NCBI GenBank assembly: GCA_964036195.1
Contig: OZ038450.1
Span: 25,449,208-25,513,207 of the forward strand
DNA: 64,000 nucleotides
From: Sphaerolaimus hirsutus
Taxonomy: Eukaryota; Nematoda; Chromadorea; Monhysterida; Sphaerolaimidae
Reading direction: 5' to 3'
How positions within the stretch are numbered: position 1 is the first letter of the stretch; each line of letters opens with the position of its first letter. The translations under genes and the position numbers were made by a program. Under the pieces are notes generated by a model. The model did no database searches and was not told the DNA's origin. It was given only the letters and a program-made list of their open reading frames with translations. Below are positions 1 to 12,029 of the stretch, piece after piece.

Positions 1-309
1 CGCGAAACTGCATTAGCACATTTAGCAGGCGCAACAATTTTGGCCGGTCCACGGGCTCGTCCATCCATGATTCAACTACCGGCTCCAGTTCTGCTCGCGT
101 ATATTGCAACATGTCGGAAAATGTGAGGAGTCACTAAATCTGTACAAGCACAATTGACGTGCACAGATGGTGCAGGAGTGACCAAACACAACTGGAGTTT
201 CAATAAGGCAGGTAGGTGCCAAAATGACCCAGAATAGAAGTGAATACAAGCACGTGCAGCAATTGGCACTGCGCCAAAATTCCACACTGCGCGGCACCCT
301 GCACAAATG

Positions 310-915
310 GCGCCCCAGTGGCACCCTGCGACCGCGTGTGGGTGTGCAGCACCTCACAGTGACTGCGTCACGCAGCAGGAAAAAGTCTGCACAGCCCCAG
401 CAGCCAAATCCACTGGCCCCAGTGGCTCAGCGGAAAGCGGACGGTTCCCAGTCAGCCCCAGTGGCTGATTGGGTAAACGTGTGGCGCGGCACCGAGCCGG
501 ACAGTCGCTGGCCCCAGTGGCACAGCGACAGCAAAACCACACAGCCAGTTGGGTTTGATCAGCCCCAATGGCTGATCGAGTTGATAAAGCGGCGCGAAGC
601 GGCGCCGCTATGTCGCTAGCCCCAGTGGCAAAGCGACTCAAAAAACGATTTCGATCAGCCCCAGTGGCTAATCAAAGCAAGTCGTCTCGTGGCGCGGCGC
701 CTCGCTGGACTGTCGCTGGCCCCAGTGGCACAGCAACGCGAAAATCGTTGAATTCCGGTCAGCCCCAGTGGCTGATCGGATCGAAAAGCGGCGCGAAGCG
801 TCGCCGCTATGTCGCTAGCCCCAGCGGCAAAGCGACACGAAATACGATTTCGATCAGCCCCAGTGGCTGATCGAAGCTGGCCGCGCAGCCGCAGTGGCTG
901 ATAAGCGGCCGGCCA
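310..915. repeat. Degenerate ~100-bp tandem repeat with two palindromic boxes
   Basis: The box CCCCAGTGGC (or a one-base variant) recurs about twelve times, alternately inside GATCAGCCCCAGTGGCTGATC and GTCGCTAGCCCCAGTGGCAAAGCGAC contexts. Like boxes recur every 95-106 bp (for example near 416, 513, 619, 719 and 818). Long ORFs on both strands here are by-products of the repeat. The flanks (1-309 and 916-1,755) show no gene, conserved motif or RNA that I recognise. Confidence 0.75.
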
Positions 916-1755
916 GGCGGGAGCGACGCGTGCCGCTAAAGTCCCGCGGCACGAAAACGCGACGGAATTTTTCCGCACAGCCGGGCGAACAGGAGGCCCG
1001 GGGTCGATTGATGGGAGCTAAATTAATAGCTCCCAGTACAGTCACCATGTAATGGCCGCGTAGTTGCGGTCATTGAAGTTTTGCTTGATGGGGGGTTGTT
1101 GATTGATGAGCGGCGGCCGAACTACACTTAATTGTGTTTGGGCAAGTGCCGCAAATAAATTCCAAGGCCCAATTTCAATTTCAGGTGCTTCATTTAAGCA
1201 AAATCGGTCCAAAAATTAGGTAGAAATTGGGGGGAAATCAATCATAAATAGGTCAGGAAAAATAGAGAAAATATTCACGCGGAAATAGCGAAAACCTTGA
1301 CTGCCAGCCGATTCAAAATATCGGCTGGACGCAAACAGAATGGGGGGCACTTAATGCAACACATGAAAAACGGTGGCGACAGAATGTCTTGTCGACACCA
1401 CAGGAGTACATAATGCATACTCGCAATACATAGACATGAAAAAGAACACCTAAAAATCGCCACACGCGAACGGTTCCGCGGCACATGAGTACACAGCGCA
1501 TACATAAATACATAGTGGCATGAAAATGCAACAGCGCTGCGCAGGGGGGAATACCTAAGCGATGGCGCAATACAAAACTTGTTGCAGTTTGAAAATTCAA
1601 ACCTACCATAAGAAAATGAATTGAAATATAGGGAAAACAAATGCCTACAAAATGGTGGCATAACAGCACCTGACGCTAAACTGCTCTGGCAATTTTTGCG
1701 CTTGGTGCCAAAAGTATGGCGCTTTTTATCATTGTTGTTAAAACATATTTACATT
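916..1755. other. No gene recognised
   Basis: AT-leaning sequence with short ORFs on minus (for example 1,275-1,661) that have no recognisable domain, signal peptide or splice context. I see nothing supportable in it. Confidence 0.5.
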
Positions 1756-1910
1756 TACCGTATTTCCTCGAAATACCCCCAGGGGGTTTATTCTCACAGA
1801 GTGGAAATTTTGAGGGGGGGGGGGGTATTTCGAGGGGGGTCTATTATTCCGTCAGAAATTTTAATGAAATTCATAGTAAAGAGTACGCTTTTGTATACCC
1901 AAAACCGGTA
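1756..1910. mobile_element. MITE fragment, TACCGTATTTCCTCGAAATA family
   Basis: It starts TACCGTATTTCCTCGAAATA, continues with runs of C and G (CCCCCAGGGGG, then a long G run), and ends near CCCAAAACCGGTA. Related sequence occurs at 51,120-51,384 (clear TIRs), at 61,490-61,648 and more loosely at 44,020-44,160. Short non-autonomous elements of this kind are common in invertebrate genomes. Confidence 0.55.
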
Positions 1911-2926
1911 ATCAACGTGTCCAAGTAGGGTATATTTGGACATATCAACGTCCATTGCTGCTACACAAATTAGCAGGTATGTGTGTGTAGCTGCGATGCA
2001 AACTGCGACCAATATATACATCACTAGCATGCACGGCAAGCTCCGCTTCGCTCTGCTCACCGTGCATGCTCGCAGGCCTACGGCCTGCACCTTTATCAAC
2101 ATCGCTTTGTTCGCCCGCTACAATTTTAGTAAAAAGAATTTTACTAAAACCAATTCTGGTCAGGAACTAAACTGGTGGAAAATATAAATGAGAAAATCAC
2201 TTTATTGTATTTTACAAATCCCACATGCAACCTGTTAGGCTCTCATCTTGTGCGAGGGTGCCCCCAAGTATTTACTAAATATATACACCCTAGGGGGCAC
2301 CACTAGGGCTCGAGACCATAGGGGATTTTGAGGGTAGCATTTTAGGGGGGGGGGTCGGCCCCCGAGCACGTGCTAATAACTAAGGAATGGCTTGGTGGAA
2401 AATGTTGAAACTTTGATATATTATAGTTTCAGGTCGGGGCTAATTACAAGTCCGAGGAAATTTCGCTACGACCCCCCTGACTGGAGATAGGGTGGGTCTA
2501 TAAAAAAGTCGTTTTTGCGAAATTTTTCGGTGTCGCTCAGAACATGGTAACTTTGCACAGCAATAACTCGATGATTTGTCAACTGATTTTTGTCATTAAA
2601 CTTTCATAAAGATCACAAATGTTTGGAGAGTTCATTTCTGAGGTCAAATCGATGATATTTAATTGTGTATATATCGATTTGGCCGAATTTCCGGGTGTAA
2701 AATTTCGCGCAAAGTTTTCTTTTTAGACATGCTATCTTATACTCCTGATCGAGAGAAACTCAAAAATAATAAAATGAGATAGATAGCTCTTTCCAATCAA
2801 AAGTTATGGCACTTCAAACTTTCGCCTTTCATCCACACAAATAACCACATGAAGAACTTCAAAACTCCATATCTGGACCATTTCTTGGCCGATTTTCATC
2901 AATAAGCACTTAAAATGATTGGAATA
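1911..2926. other. No gene recognised
   Basis: Holds a short G run followed by TCGGCCCCCG near 2,340 and otherwise unassigned AT-rich sequence. No ORF with a recognisable domain. Confidence 0.5.
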
Positions 2927-3129
2927 ACCTGGGGCCAGTTCCGCAAGTAGACAAGTTAAGAGTTAAAAGTTTAAAGTTGAGTAAAATGACAAATGGCAAG
3001 TTAAGAGTAAAGTTAAAGTTTAAAAGAAAAGTTAAAGTTTAAGATAAAAGTTAAAGTTTAAGAGTTGAGTTAAAAGTTGAGTTAAATGTTAAGAGTTGAG
3101 TTAAAGGTTAAAAGTTGAGCCAAAAGTTG

Positions 3130-3281
3130 TGATGGATGTTGATATAAAAGATATTCCTCTGATTTGAGCTTAGTTTGTGATCCGGTGTTGTGACTATTTA
3201 TGTGGTTTGATGTGACAGTAAAGTGGTCGTTCCCGATATAATAAACCCACAAAATCCTCTGCCCGCGGTCTACGATCCGTT
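3130..3281 (+). repeat. 5' LTR with promoter and poly(A) signals
   Basis: Begins TGATGGATGTTGATATAAAAG. The TATAAAAG near 3,142 can serve as TATA box and an AATAAA lies near 3,240. It ends at GATCCGTT(A), without the usual CA end. 152 bp is short for a gypsy LTR. Confidence 0.85.
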
Positions 3282-3390
3282 ATTGGTGGACGTGCTGGGG
3301 ACTAAACGCTAATTCTAAATATTTGATTTAGCCGTACCCTTGCCGGGAGGTCTATTATTATTCGAGAATTCGACACTATTCTGGCCGATT

Positions 3391-4011
3391 ATGTCTGCTG
3401 CCCATTCTATTGCTGGCGGATCTATTCATACGGCAGAATTCGCAGAGCAGCGGCACACACGCGCTCACCCTGTGAATGAGCTGCCACCGCCTGGACAACA
3501 TGCGGAGCAAGACAGACTCTTCCAGGATGAGCGCTTGTATCGTGCTCAGCGTGTGCAGCTTGCACAATTTCCGGTGGCGCGGTATACCGGAAGTTTGGCT
3601 GCAGAAACAGAGCCGATTCGCTACCGGGCGGCTAGGCCGGGTGGCCAATTGTCGTTGCGGTCTGTGACGTCTTCAGTGAGCAGGTATAGTGAGTGTCAGC
3701 CTCCTACGCCATTCCAACAATACTCGCTGTCTGATATGTTAACATTTGTGAAAAAAAAGGCGCCGGTTCCGGTGCACAAAGTTTCCATCGTGAAATTATC
3801 GGAACCCGGTATTCTAAATGCATTTCTGGTGGACACTAGCAATTTCATGTCTGCCGAAAATGACGAGGTAGTACCTTACACTGACAAATGGATGGGAAAG
3901 ATTTACTTGGGTTATGACGCGTTTGATGAGTTTCACAGGCAGCGCGCAGCCGCCGACGACGCACGCCAGCGTGCAGCTGCAGCGGCAGAGCAACTTTTGC
4001 TGGTGAACTAA
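3391..4011 (+). CDS. Retrotransposon ORF1 (gag N-terminal part)
   Basis: First ATG at 3,391 gives 206 aa; the frame is open from about 3,340. It is rich in Gln, Arg and Ala, ends in an Ala/Gln coiled tail, and has no domain I recognise. It ends at TAA (4,009-4,011). The following gag-pol frame continues in the same phase directly after this stop, so ORF1 plus ORF2 could be one reading frame split by a single stop codon (read-through, re-initiation or a recent mutation). Role inferred from position only. Confidence 0.6.
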   Translation: MSAAHSIAGGSIHTAEFAEQRHTRAHPVNELPPPGQHAEQDRLFQDERLYRAQRVQLAQFPVARYTGSLAAETEPIRYRAARPGGQLSLRSVTSSVSRYSECQPPTPFQQYSLSDMLTFVKKKAPVPVHKVSIVKLSEPGILNAFLVDTSNFMSAENDEVVPYTDKWMGKIYLGYDAFDEFHRQRAAADDARQRAAAAAEQLLLVN

Positions 4012-7000
4012 GCTTTGACCGAGCCTGGAGCCGATCCGGCTATTCAGAAGCACAATGCGAAGTTCGCTCGCATCCCGCTGGCTGGAATGCAGCAGGATCA
4101 ACCAGATCCGGCGTATGTGGTGACCACTTCGAGTGATGACGCACAATCGTTCGAAGCAGCGTTAGAATCATTGATGAAATGTTTTGCGCATTTGAAAATT
4201 CCGGCTAAAGTGCCGGCGCAAGTAGTGGGGGCGGTGACTGCGCAGCCAAATAAACCGCCAGCTACTAAACCGGCGGTTTTGGATGGGGGAACTTTTGCGC
4301 CGCCGCAAGAGTGTGATCCGTGGTACCTGAAAGACTTCTCTAAGTTACCTGCGGTTATGAAAAAAGAGGCAAATGTCGATCTGTTGCAATACTGGCTATT
4401 GGCGAAGCACCACATTTTGGATAAAATCCCAATTTTCCGATCCAACAATGATGTCATTTCCTTTACAGAATGGCGCCGGGCGGTGCAGATCGCATCTCTG
4501 TCTGTCACAAATGAAAACTTGCTGCCGCAATTTTGGCTCGAAGTTTTCTCCACTAAACTGGCTGGAGATGCCGCCAAAGTGCTAACCACTCTATTTACTC
4601 CGGAAGATTTGACTAAACCGCAGGCAGTGCTACCTGAATTGGAGAGCGTGTTCCGCGAGGCGAAAAAAGTTTACACGTATTCGGAATGGGAGTCAGCCGC
4701 AATGTCCCGCACAGAAACCTTGTTGGCGTTTTATTTACGGCTATTGTCTAAATTGCCCATGGAGATCAGAACTTCGGTTAATTATGACAAGCTGTTAATT
4801 GACAAATTGATCGCGGCCAAACTTTGGGCAAAATTTGATGACACTCGTTACGATCGCTTTGTCATTGCCAATTTTAAGAATATGGCGACAACGAAAAATT
4901 TGTCATTAATACAGGTGGTACAGTTGATCGAAGAGTACTATAGGGGGGTTAAACCGTTGAATGCAGGCCAAACTAAGGTACCCGGGAGGGGTGCTACTAC
5001 TAATAATTCAACTCCCAGATTTTCGATGAAGAATTTTGTCAGTGATTCCTTGAATGACCCGTGGTGCCCACGCTTGAATCACGCGAGCCACAGGGTCAGT
5101 GAGTGCAAAGTTACACAACGAGAAAAAATGCAAACATCAGTGCTGCAAACACCTATCATACCATCACCTAAATCCGAGGGCTATGGGCGGGTAAAAAAAT
5201 ATGGCCCACCCCACACAGATAACACAGCGCCTCCGCGACCTTTTTCAGCGCCAAAAGCTGCTTTTGCTACAGGTGAGACCACTCTTGCTGCAAGTGAAGA
5301 TGACAATTATATTTTAGCAGATGGAGCGAAAACGCCAGTGGAGGCAGAACCGGCATTGAACGACCGTTGGGAAGTATACTGTCATGAGTTCAAACATCGT
5401 CTGGCGGCGCTGGCGGAGTTAGATCCAGGTGAAATTATAACTTGGGAGAATATATTCTGGACACATTTGAATAAACGCTTTTCATCATTTAATCAGATGT
5501 CGCCGAAGCGAACGTGCTGCAGTTTTTCGAGGACGTTTTTCCCGAGCACGACCCTGACGTATACGGAAACGCCGAGTGAAAGTGAAATTTCGACGAAAAA
5601 ATTTGATACTACTGATTTTATTGATGACATTGTCTCAGTGCCGAATGAAGAGAAACCTACACAGACTGAAAAATTCGGTGTTAAGACATCTAGATTGTGT
5701 GCATACACAACAGTAGGTGAACAACAACGCTTATGCATCAGAATCAAACACACTAATGGCCCTCAAGTTTTTGCATCACTTAGGATTGAGGGAGTGCCGT
5801 GCAATGTAGTTTTAGATTCAGGCTGCACACGCACAATTTTGCCAATTGCATTGTTGCAGCAAATTGCATCACAATCGACTTTAGATCTAGACAGGTATTT
5901 GAGAGCTACTACAGCTGAGGTTTATATGTTGACAGGAAAAACGGAACCAGGCAAAATGCAAGAAATACCATTATATTTTGAGCATACTTCACCCATTGAT
6001 AATGTCATGCGGAAAGTGCTAGTGGTGTGTTTAGTTAACATGGATAAGCTTGCTATGAATGAAGTTTTGGTGGGGACCGATGTTATGTCCTTCTTAAAAT
6101 TGGCATGGCTGATACCCCTTGCTCTGGACAAACATTCAGAAAAACAGGATACGCAAAACGTTCAAGCAGAGCAGCAGTTTTTGCGCTTAGAAACACGGTT
6201 CTCTGAACTCATGTTGGAAAAAGTAAAGTTAGAAAAACCCCTATTTGTGCCAGCGCGAGGAATGGCTGCAGTGCCCCAAAAACAACCAAAACATCCAGAG
6301 TCAGTACCACTCTCACTATGGCAAGGTGCTTCAGCAATATACTCAAGTGATTCTGTTGCAAATGTGTCTTTGGATATGTACAACACCATTATACCTACTT
6401 CGGAACACGGGAAATTTCATTTGACTGTATTCAACAACACTGATACTCCTGTCAATTTACCTGTGAATAGTGTTATTGCCACTTGTACGGTTGTTCCGGC
6501 TAAAGCTGTATTTCAACCAGGGCGGCATTTTTCATCTTTGATTTCCAAAAAACGCACTGAAACGATTTGTGCGAATGCCATACAGGTACCGATCCCACCT
6601 AAAACAAAGTTCGATTCTAAAATGTCTGAGCGTGTGGATATGACAGTCAAGCAACGCGTAGAATTCATTCTGGCTAACTTACCATCTAAAAATAGATTGC
6701 CATTGACTGCAGAACAACATGAAAGTTTTGATAAGTTGATTGCTAATTTCCATGACATATTTTTGTGCCACGACTATGATGTCGGCTGCACTCCATTAGT
6801 GTCTCATGCTATTCTAACCGATCCCAACCACCCTCCCATCAAACAAGCCCCTCGGTACGAACCCCCTAGTAAAAGAGAATTTATAAATAAAACAATTCAT
6901 TCCATGTTACGTGAAAATATAATTGAACATTCAGATGGGCCATGGGCGTCCCCTATCACTATTGCCCCAAAGGGTACAGATGACTATAGGTTTTGTGTGG

Positions 7001-10000
7001 ATTTCAAGATGATCAATTTGATAACAAAGATAGATTCTTATCCATTACCTCGAATTGGTGAAATACTAGCTGAATTTGCTGGGCGAAAGATTTTCATGGC
7101 AATTGACATCAGACACGGATATTTCAATGTCCCACTTGCGGATGAAGACGCCATGGAGAAGACTTCATTTGTGTGTAGCTTGGGTCAATTTCGTTATAAG
7201 AGAATGCCGTTCGGTGCATGCAATAGTGGGGCAACTTTCCAGCGTCTCATGAACATAATGCTCATGGATTTGAATGAAGATTTAAGGCGCGCATGGGTGC
7301 GTGCTTACATTGATGACATACTGGTGTGTAGTGACACAGTGGAGGAACATTTAGTCCATTTGGAGCGCCTATTCCTACGATTGCGCTGGGCCGAGCTCAA
7401 AATGCAACCACGCAAGTGCAATATATTCACGACTAGCCTTAAGTATCTCGGGCATGAGATTTCTGCGGCCGGAATTGCGCCAACGCCATCTCGTGTGCAA
7501 GCAATGCTTGATTTACCTAAAGTTCATATGAAGCAAGATCTCCGTCGCTTTCTGGGTAAATGTGTTTACTATTCACATTTTATTCCCAATTACAGCAGAA
7601 TTGCCGCTCCCCTTTACCATGTGCTGAAAGGGAAAACTCCGAAACATGGAGAGACACCTTTCGAGTGGTCTGAACCAATGCTAGATGCTTGGTCAACATT
7701 GAAATACTGTTTGAGTACGTCACCTGTTCTAATGCACCCTATCCGTGATGGCAGAGCATTTTTCCTGGAAACAGATGCCAGCGCACAGGGTTTAGGCGCT
7801 GTTCTATCACAGCAAGCTAATGATGGGCAGTTACACCCTATTTCTTTCATTTCAAAGCGCCTACCACACCCACACAATAAATTCTCAGCAGCAGAGTTAG
7901 AAAGCCTCTGCATCGCATGGGCAATTAGACGCCTGGCAGACTTCGTTGAGGGACAACACTAGGGTGTCAACTTTCCGTTTTCCGTTTTCCGTTTCCGCTT
8001 TCCGCAGGCAAAATTTTTTCCGTTTCCGTTTCCGTTTTCCAGCTGCTAAATTTTTTTCCTGTTTCCGTTTCCGTTTTTCCAGCTCATTTTCCGTTTTCCG
8101 GCTAAATTTTCAGTTTTTCCGCCTTTTTTTCCGTTTTCCGGCTCAATTGTCTGTTTTTCCAACTTATTTTCATTTTCTGGGTCAATTCCCTGTTTTCTGT
8201 TTCAGCCAAACTGGTAAACATGCTTGCAGGTTCGCAATTATGTGAATTGTTTCTATTTCTAGCAAGATTTCTGCAAATTTTTTGATTTCTGGATAAATTT
8301 CTGCAATTTTTTTTCCGTTTCCGGCAAAATTTCAGCAAATTTTTTTCCGTTTCCGGCATAATTTCAGCAAATTTTTCCGTTTCCGTTTCCGTTTTCCGGC
8401 CTTTCATTTTTCCGTTTTCCGTTTTCCGGCAGGTGCAAGATTTTTTCCGTTTCCGTTTCCGTTTTCCGGCAAGTGCAAAATTTTTTCCGTTTCTGTTTCC
8501 GTTTTCCGCCAAAAAGTTTTTGTTGACACCCTAGACAACACCTGGTTGTCATCACGAACAACAGCGGCATCGCACAGGTGCTACGCAAGCCAGCGCACAG
8601 TAAACTTGAACGTTGGGCAATGTTCATCGGAAATAGGGTCGCCAAGTTTGTGCATAGGTCCGGTCGATTGAACCAGGTGGCAGATGCACTGTCGCGTAAC
8701 CCAATCGACCAACCAGAGTTTGGACCAGACGAATTGGATGAGCCGACCGACCTGGTAGTGGGTCTCAGTGCGCAAATGATGACGCTTGGGATTCCAGATT
8801 CGGATTCCATATTGAGTTCGCATTCCAATAAAGTGGCGTCAATTGCGCCTGTCGTGGATTGGCGTCAGATACAGCGCAATGACGCGGAGTTGGTCACATT
8901 TATTGCTCAGCTAGAAAAAGAACCTGATTCTATCCCAGGAGCGCAACTCATCGATGGGATACTTTATTATAAGTCATTTGCCGACGATAATAGTTATGCT
9001 ATATGGCCACCACAATCTTGGCAGTTGGCTTGCTTGCAACAGGCACACATGGGCATCTACGCCAGCCATGGGAGTCAAGTCCGCACTATTAATTTACTAT
9101 GCCAATATTTCTCATGGCCAAATTTACGAAAAGATGTGACATCATATTGTACAGCATGCACCCGTTGCATGCAATATAAAGGACACACTTTACATCCTGG
9201 TCCACTTGGTACCACAGACACACCTATTCAACCGTTTGACACCATACACATTGACTCTTTACAGTTGGTGGATGGTGACCCGAAGTCTAAAGTAATTGTA
9301 GTTATTGATGCGCTTACCAGATATGCAATTTCGTTCACAGTGTCCTCTCTCAAAGGCCCCGCCGTTGCCAAGGGAATCCTGCGTCATGTCTTTTTACTGT
9401 TTGGTGCGCCACGGTTGATTATCACAGATCAAGGAACTGAGTATCTAAATTCAGAATTTCGAACTATGTGCCAGCAGTTTGGCGTGGCACATTCACCAAC
9501 GCTATCTCATAATCCGTCCGCCAATGGCATGGTGGAGTCGGTGAATGGTCGTTTACGCGAGCTGTTTGCAATTACAAAATCTGAAATGCCTAATATGAAT
9601 TGGCGTGATTTACTTCCACTAGTAATTTTGAAGCATAGCCTAGCTTTCAATAAAAATGTCCATTGTTGCCCCTTCTACCTCATTTTCGGTCACTTACCCC
9701 ATTGGAACTTATTTTATGCTGCATCTCAGGTTTTGAATGTAAATGAGGCCAGATATGATGCCAAAACTCATAGTGACCGTAGTAGAGCAGTTTATCAGCG
9801 TTATTTCAGCGCCAAACATAAAATTGAGATCGCAGGTGGTGATGTTATTATGATTAAAATTGCAGATCAAAACCGAATGACCCCTAAATTTTCTGGACCA
9901 CACACTGTCATTTCTGTGGAGGGGCCGAGTGTATATGTAAAAATCAAAGACAATGTGAAAAAAGTGCCACATCGGTACTGCTGGAGGGTGAACTCACCCA

Positions 10001-10008
10001 ACGAGTAA
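4012..10008 (+). pseudogene. pol: gag-pol polyprotein of the gypsy element, interrupted by a hAT MITE
   Basis: One frame from 4,012 to 7,959, resuming in the same frame at 8,542 and ending at 10,008. A gag capsid-like region lies at about 4,320-4,960, with a poor zinc-knuckle remnant (CPRLNHASHRVSEC) at about 5,065-5,105. Aspartic protease LDSGCT is near 5,812 (Cys where DSGA is usual). RT covers about 6,840-7,500 with YIDDIL near 7,300. RNase H starts near 7,760 (TDAS). Integrase has an H-H-C-C zinc finger at about 9,045-9,175, a D,D-35-E core (about 9,250, 9,428, 9,536) and a C-terminal SH3-like tail. The 574-bp MITE in RNase H brings in a stop, so this copy cannot make full pol. No other break seen; first Met after the ORF1 stop is at 4,087. 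Confidence 0.9.
7960..8533. mobile_element. hAT-type MITE in RNase H, 574 bp
   Basis: TIRs TAGGGTGTCAAC and GTTGACACCCTA, flanked by the perfect 8-bp duplication GACAACAC (7,952-7,959 and 8,534-8,541), which is the hAT hallmark. The interior is made of TTTCCG/TTTTCCG runs on the plus strand. No transposase. Same family as 62,006-63,857. Confidence 0.92.
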
Positions 10009-10211
10009 AAAATTGGAATGTATTTCAATTTAGATAAGTAATCTACTAATTGTGAAATAATTTTTTGGTGAAATAATTAGATTACAGTTACTAGTGTTCT
10101 GCGAACGCAAACTTTCGCCGGTCCATTTCCCCAGTTGAAGCTTTTTATTAGCACACACTAACAATGACGTGCGTGTGGTAAAAAATATTGTCATCAGCGA
10201 CTGTTTCAGAA

Positions 10212-11799
10212 ATGTATCTCCTTCAAAAAATCGTTTTGTTGGCGTTGCTGTCTGTTTGTCCAGTTTTGGGTGCTGGCCGAAAGGGACGCCGGTTCAAAGA
10301 CGCGGCCATTCAATCCATTTCGGATGCTTCTGACCAAGAAAACGAAGATCATGCACATGCACAGGTGGCAGTTGGCAGTCTTTAAATTTCTTGCAATTTA
10401 CATTTCATTTACATTTTTCAATTGATTTACACCCGGGAATTGTTGGTTTTTGTGTGTGGAATATTTCTAGTGGTCCATTTTACGAATTTCCTACCAATTC
10501 TATTTACAATCCAATTTACAATTTGGTTTTCAAATCCGTTTATTTCTGCCAGATGTTTTGAATCTAGTAATCAAAAACAAACCAAACTTACAAATCAAAT
10601 TTTCGTAGGTCCAAGAAGAAGAGTTGGACTATGACGACGACGAAACGGTGCCGGCTGAGGCCGAACCACCTACAGGCGTCACCGTAGCCCCGCCAACACA
10701 AATTCCGGTGACAACGAACCGTGACGCGGCTGACGTGGCAGCGGCGGCAGCTACCGCGGCAGCTCGGGCAGGCGACTTTGCTACGGCTTACCAGAATGCC
10801 AAGATGGTCTTTACAAGCTGTCGTGCTGACATGGCCAGCCTTGGCGACAAGTTCCAGGAGGTGGCAAAATCCTTGGATGACATTCAGGCTGTCGCGGATG
10901 AACGCCATCGAACGATTGTTGGCTACAAAGTCTGCTTTATTGAAATTTGACGCTGTTAGTGCATTAATTAGGGCATGCTGCTTTTTCCTCAGCTCGAATG
11001 CGATCATCTCCAGTCTGTGGCTGATGAACAAGCTCGTTCCATTGCCCAGATGGCACGTGAATTAGAAGATCTTCGTGCCCGGTCTAACCCTGAAATGGCG
11101 AATGTTTCTACACAAACTGAAATGACCATTTTCCCAGTGGTGGGTGACTGCCACGCTTTGGCCGCTTTAAAATTTTGATGTTGAAAATTAGCTTGAAAAT
11201 TCGCATGCTGAAAATTTGCTGAATTTGGAAATGTAAATCTTGACTTTAAAAAGTTTCTAACATTCCTATAATATTCAAAGGTAGTAATCCTATTGGTCCT
11301 TGCAGCGCACGTCGGTCAACCTGGATGAAGCGAATGTGTTCTATCGCCGTCACAAGTTCGCTATGGCACTGAATGTCCAGGGGACAAGGGCTGCTAATCG
11401 AGCTGAAATTCGACATGCACGTTTTGGCGCGGCACCACAAGAATTGCTAGAAACGCGTCGCCATCGTTTCGGCCTGGAGCAGCAACCGGGACCTTCCCAT
11501 TTACCGGTGGTGAATAAGCATTTTCTCTAATTAATCAACTATTTGAAAATAATCTAGTGACAATGTGGGGCAATATTCGGCTAATTATCTCAAATTGCTG
11601 TTGTTGGTCAAAGTTTATTTCCTGTTTGAAGGATCCGCCTTGCAATGCCAATGCGAATGGTGGTATGCGACGTCGCGGTCGTGGACGTCTCCCTTCGCCG
11701 ATGGCAACTTTCCGTAATACGGCTGCACGTCTCTCACGTGAGCCGTATCGCCGTCGCCATAGGCGCAGCAGGTCTCGCTCTCCTGCTGCTCGCTGTTGA
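10212..11799 (+). CDS. Spliced third ORF of the gypsy element (five exons, predicted)
   Basis: Predicted exons 10,212-10,364; 10,609-10,929; 10,993-11,139; 11,306-11,509; 11,632-11,799. All introns are phase 0 and bounded by GT and AG, and the sum is 993 nt (330 aa plus stop). Exon 1 begins with a hydrophobic leader (MYLLQKIVLLALLSVCPVLG), exon 2 has an acidic start and an Ala-rich helix, exon 3 looks coiled-coil, and the last exon is Arg/Ser-rich (RRRHRRSRSRS). It lies where env sits in retroviruses, between integrase and 3' LTR, but resembles no env I know. Donor 2 (AAA|GTCTGC) is weak. Introns inside an element that moves through RNA are odd: the genomic RNA must escape splicing. Function unknown. 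Confidence 0.6.
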
Positions 11800-11877
11800 G
11801 GGGCGGGGAGGGAAGTCTGAGTGGTGTCTTTGTCTTTGGAAAATCAGTTTTGATTTTGAAAGGTTGGGGAGAGATAA

Positions 11878-12029
11878 TGATGGATGTTGATATAAAAGAT
11901 ATTCCTCTGATTTGAGCTTAGTTTGTGATCCGGTGTTGTGACTATTTATGTGGTTTGATGTGATGGTAAAGTGGTCGTTCCCGATATAATAAACCCACAA
12001 AATCCTCTGCCCGCGGTCTACGATCCGTT
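11878..12029 (+). repeat. 3' LTR
   Basis: Copy of 3,130-3,281 with about two differences (a TGACAG/TGATGG change near 11,963). Preceded by AGGTTGGGGAGAGATAA, a plausible polypurine tract. Confidence 0.85.

Larger units (their letters stand above)
3130..12029 (+). mobile_element. Ty3/gypsy LTR retrotransposon, 8.9 kb, with nested hAT MITE
   Basis: Two 152-bp LTRs (3,130-3,281 and 11,878-12,029) differ at only about two positions, so the insertion is young. A 5-bp repeat AGTTG flanks it (3,125-3,129 and 12,030-12,034). If the LTR is taken one base longer the TSD is GTTG. Order: LTR, candidate primer site just after 3,282 (TTGGTGGACGTGC), ORF1, an in-frame stop, gag-pol with PR-RT-RNaseH-IN, a spliced third ORF, and a G-rich polypurine-like tract just before the 3' LTR. 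The order PR-RT-RH-IN and the YIDD RT box place it in Ty3/gypsy. Confidence 0.9.

Noticed and set aside
354-978. ORFs on both strands at 354-978
   Set aside because: Products of the CCCCAGTGGC tandem repeat.
8102-8828. Minus ORFs rich in Asn, Gly and Lys in the hAT MITE
   Set aside because: Antisense of TTTCCG runs. The same happens at 62,005-62,486 and near 63.6 kb.
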